This document shows positions 62,795-64,000 of a stretch of DNA of 64,000 nt, one piece after another; positions within the stretch are counted from its first letter, which is position 1, and every line of letters begins with the position of its first letter. Made by a program: the position numbers and the translations under genes. Origin of the DNA: Akkermansia sp. N21116 (GTDB lineage Bacteria > Verrucomicrobiota > Verrucomicrobiia > Verrucomicrobiales > Akkermansiaceae). Where the stretch lies: NCBI RefSeq assembly GCF_029854705.2, contig NZ_CP139035.1:310001-374000 (forward strand). The letters are read 5' to 3'. Under the pieces are notes generated by a model. The model searched no databases. It saw only the letters and a program-made list of their open reading frames with translations, and was not told where the DNA came from.

Positions 62795-63364
62795 TTATCC
62801 GTTAACACGACCAAGATAGGTGCCGTCTTCCGTTTTAACGGAAATACGTTCGCCGGGCTTAATGAACAGAGGAACCTGGACAACGAGTCCCGTAGTCATT
62901 TTAGCCGACTTGTACACGTTGTTTGCAGAATCGCCTTTAACACCTTCGGGAGCTTCTTCCACCGTCATGGTGATCGCAGCCGGCAGCTCAATTGAACAAG
63001 CCGTACCGTCCGTAAACAGGAGAATGTAGATCTGGCCTTCCATCAGGTAGTCCTTGACGGGCTCGACAATGTCTTCCGTAACGGTTACATCTTCGAAGGT
63101 TTCGGGTTCCATGAAATGGTAGCCCATACCGTCTACGTAGCTAAATTCGTATTCTTCACGAGCCAAATTCACGCCTTCCAGAGATTCGTTGGAAGTCATG
63201 CGGAGATTGTACACTTTCTTGGAAGAAATACTGCGGATGGTCATCTGCACATAGGATGCCATGCGAGGCGGGCACTTGTGCTCCATGTTGGTGACAACAC
63301 AAACGTCATTGTTATAATTGACGGCGTGGCCCTTGCGAAGGTTGATTACGGGTACTTTTGCCAT
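62795..63364 (-). CDS. efp: Elongation factor P with a non-canonical tip
   Basis: A 189-residue EF-P: N-terminal KOW-like domain with tip, then domains II and III (EEYEFSYVDGMGYHFMEPETFEDVTV, LFTDGTACSIELPAAITMTVEEAPEG, TTGLVVQVPLFIKPGERISVKTEDGTYLGRV). It helps ribosomes through proline stretches. ATG 63364 (MAKVPVINLRKG) is used, as the upstream in-frame part is not EF-P-like. The tip reads KCPPRMASYV: by ungapped alignment to E. coli EF-P (KPGKGQAF) position 34 is Arg, not Lys, flanked by Pro-Pro and Met. No modification gene is near. A second efp paralogue elsewhere is possible. Confidence 0.93.
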   Translation of the reverse strand: MAKVPVINLRKGHAVNYNNDVCVVTNMEHKCPPRMASYVQMTIRSISSKKVYNLRMTSNESLEGVNLAREEYEFSYVDGMGYHFMEPETFEDVTVTEDIVEPVKDYLMEGQIYILLFTDGTACSIELPAAITMTVEEAPEGVKGDSANNVYKSAKMTTGLVVQVPLFIKPGERISVKTEDGTYLGRVNG

Positions 63365-63454
63365 TGCGCGGGGAGGATAAACGCACGGAATCAGGCAGTC
63401 AAGTTTTTGCAAGCTTAAAATGCAAATTCCGACACCATTTGTTTTTGAAAAAGC

Positions 63455-63973
63455 TCACTCCCCCCTGTCGACTTCCACCAGTTCCAGCAATCCTTTGGTT
63501 TCAGGCCTGTTGCGAATCATAACACGACTCAGATACCGGTGACAGGCAGGCTTCCTATAGTATCCGGCAACGAATTCTCCCGTTGTCTTGATCCGGAGAA
63601 TATACCGGTACGATCCCTCCTGGATTTCTCCTGGCATGGCTTTGGCTCGAGGAACGGCTCCAACACGCAGGCACCATTCCCTCCACTGCCTGCCATGCCC
63701 CTGTTCACGGGAATGAACCCACGCCAGGGCATGAGCGATTTCATGGAAAACCGTGTCGATAATTTGTCCGGAATTATCGGAATTGAGTTTGACGAAGTGC
63801 CTGGAAAGAGTAATAAGCTGGTCCTTGTATCGGCAGGATCCCAGTCTTCTCCGGGCACGATCCCAGCGGAACGACCAGTTCACCAGCCCCCAACGGTTCA
63901 ATTCATCGCGAACAAACCGCTCAATCTCTCCTTCGCCGGAGAACGAGGGATGCGTGTCTCTTTCTGCTGCCAT
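63455..63973 (-). CDS. SprT-like zinc metallopeptidase-domain protein
   Basis: A 172-residue protein with a SprT-like domain: the zinc motif His77-Glu78-Ile-Ala-His81 (VFHEIAHAL) and the third ligand His93 in HGRQW, with the typical Gly-x-x-P segment following (RVGAVPRAK). The family includes SprT and Spartan DNA-protein crosslink proteases. No zinc-ribbon C-terminal cysteines are seen; a basic C-terminal region follows instead. It lies 90 bases upstream of EF-P on the same strand. Confidence 0.88.
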   Translation of the reverse strand: MAAERDTHPSFSGEGEIERFVRDELNRWGLVNWSFRWDRARRRLGSCRYKDQLITLSRHFVKLNSDNSGQIIDTVFHEIAHALAWVHSREQGHGRQWREWCLRVGAVPRAKAMPGEIQEGSYRYILRIKTTGEFVAGYYRKPACHRYLSRVMIRNRPETKGLLELVEVDRGE

Positions 63974-64000
63974 GCCGGTGTATGCTACTCCGATCCATTC

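Overview
The window reads as chromosome of a fermentative, host-glycan-using member of the Verrucomicrobiota, most like Akkermansia and relatives. This is inferred from a PA14/M60-type mucinase-like protease, a sulfatase next to a DUF2264 protein, a secreted GH2 enzyme, many OprB/OprP-like outer-membrane porins, poor Shine-Dalgarno sequences and the general protein style. No rRNA or tRNA is present to confirm it. Coding density is high, with few long gaps and no CRISPR, complete prophage or intact insertion sequence.

Layout. 1-8.1 kb: a five-gene minus-strand operon (secreted GH2 glycosidase, two UroD-fold methyltransferases, a corrinoid protein, a corrinoid-activation protein) divergent from an AraC-type regulator. 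It looks like a glycosidase-coupled, B12-dependent demethylation system. 8.1-17.7 kb: aconitase, a cobalamin riboswitch with no intact gene after it, a long inverted repeat, an OprP-like porin, a cyclic-nucleotide-domain histidine kinase with a receiver protein, a DASS transporter and an LpxR-like lipid A deacylase. 17.9-22.7 kb: TatD, a LysM lipoprotein, an L,D-transpeptidase, then a small metal-type regulon: an MntR/DtxR-family repressor, an OprB-like porin and a tiny lipoprotein, each preceded by a 16-bp palindrome of the form GTTA(G/A)N6CTAAC. 22.9-27.4 kb: a second cobalamin riboswitch directly before a 1,406-residue autotransporter.

27.6-30.2 kb: a Ser-rich hypothetical, a DUF2851 protein and a STAS protein. 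30.3-42.5 kb: a decayed alpha-2-macroglobulin copy, an intact thioester alpha-2-macroglobulin, PBP1C, a sulfatase and a DUF2264 protein; the later part of this stretch is visibly G+C-richer. 42.5-49.2 kb: an MDR oxidoreductase, ribosomal protein L28, two nearly identical 74-residue integrase-arm-like proteins flanking an ankyrin gene and a broken ankyrin copy, an acyltransferase and RecA. 49.4-54.6 kb: a structured element, the M60 protease, an ABC-F ATPase and a lipoprotein with a possible Cys-His-Asp triad. 54.7-61.4 kb: a full F-type ATP synthase operon (a-c-b-delta-alpha-gamma-beta-epsilon). 61.5-64 kb: two conserved hypotheticals, an EF-P with an unusual tip and a SprT-like protein.

How it fits together: the GH2, sulfatase, DUF2264 and M60 proteins fit host-glycan or glycoprotein breakdown. 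The porins, LpxR homologue, autotransporter, alpha-2-macroglobulin/PBP1C pair and L,D-transpeptidase shape and protect the envelope. Corrinoid runs through the window as cofactor (first operon) and as signal (two riboswitches). Functions are read from motifs by eye; no database search was run.
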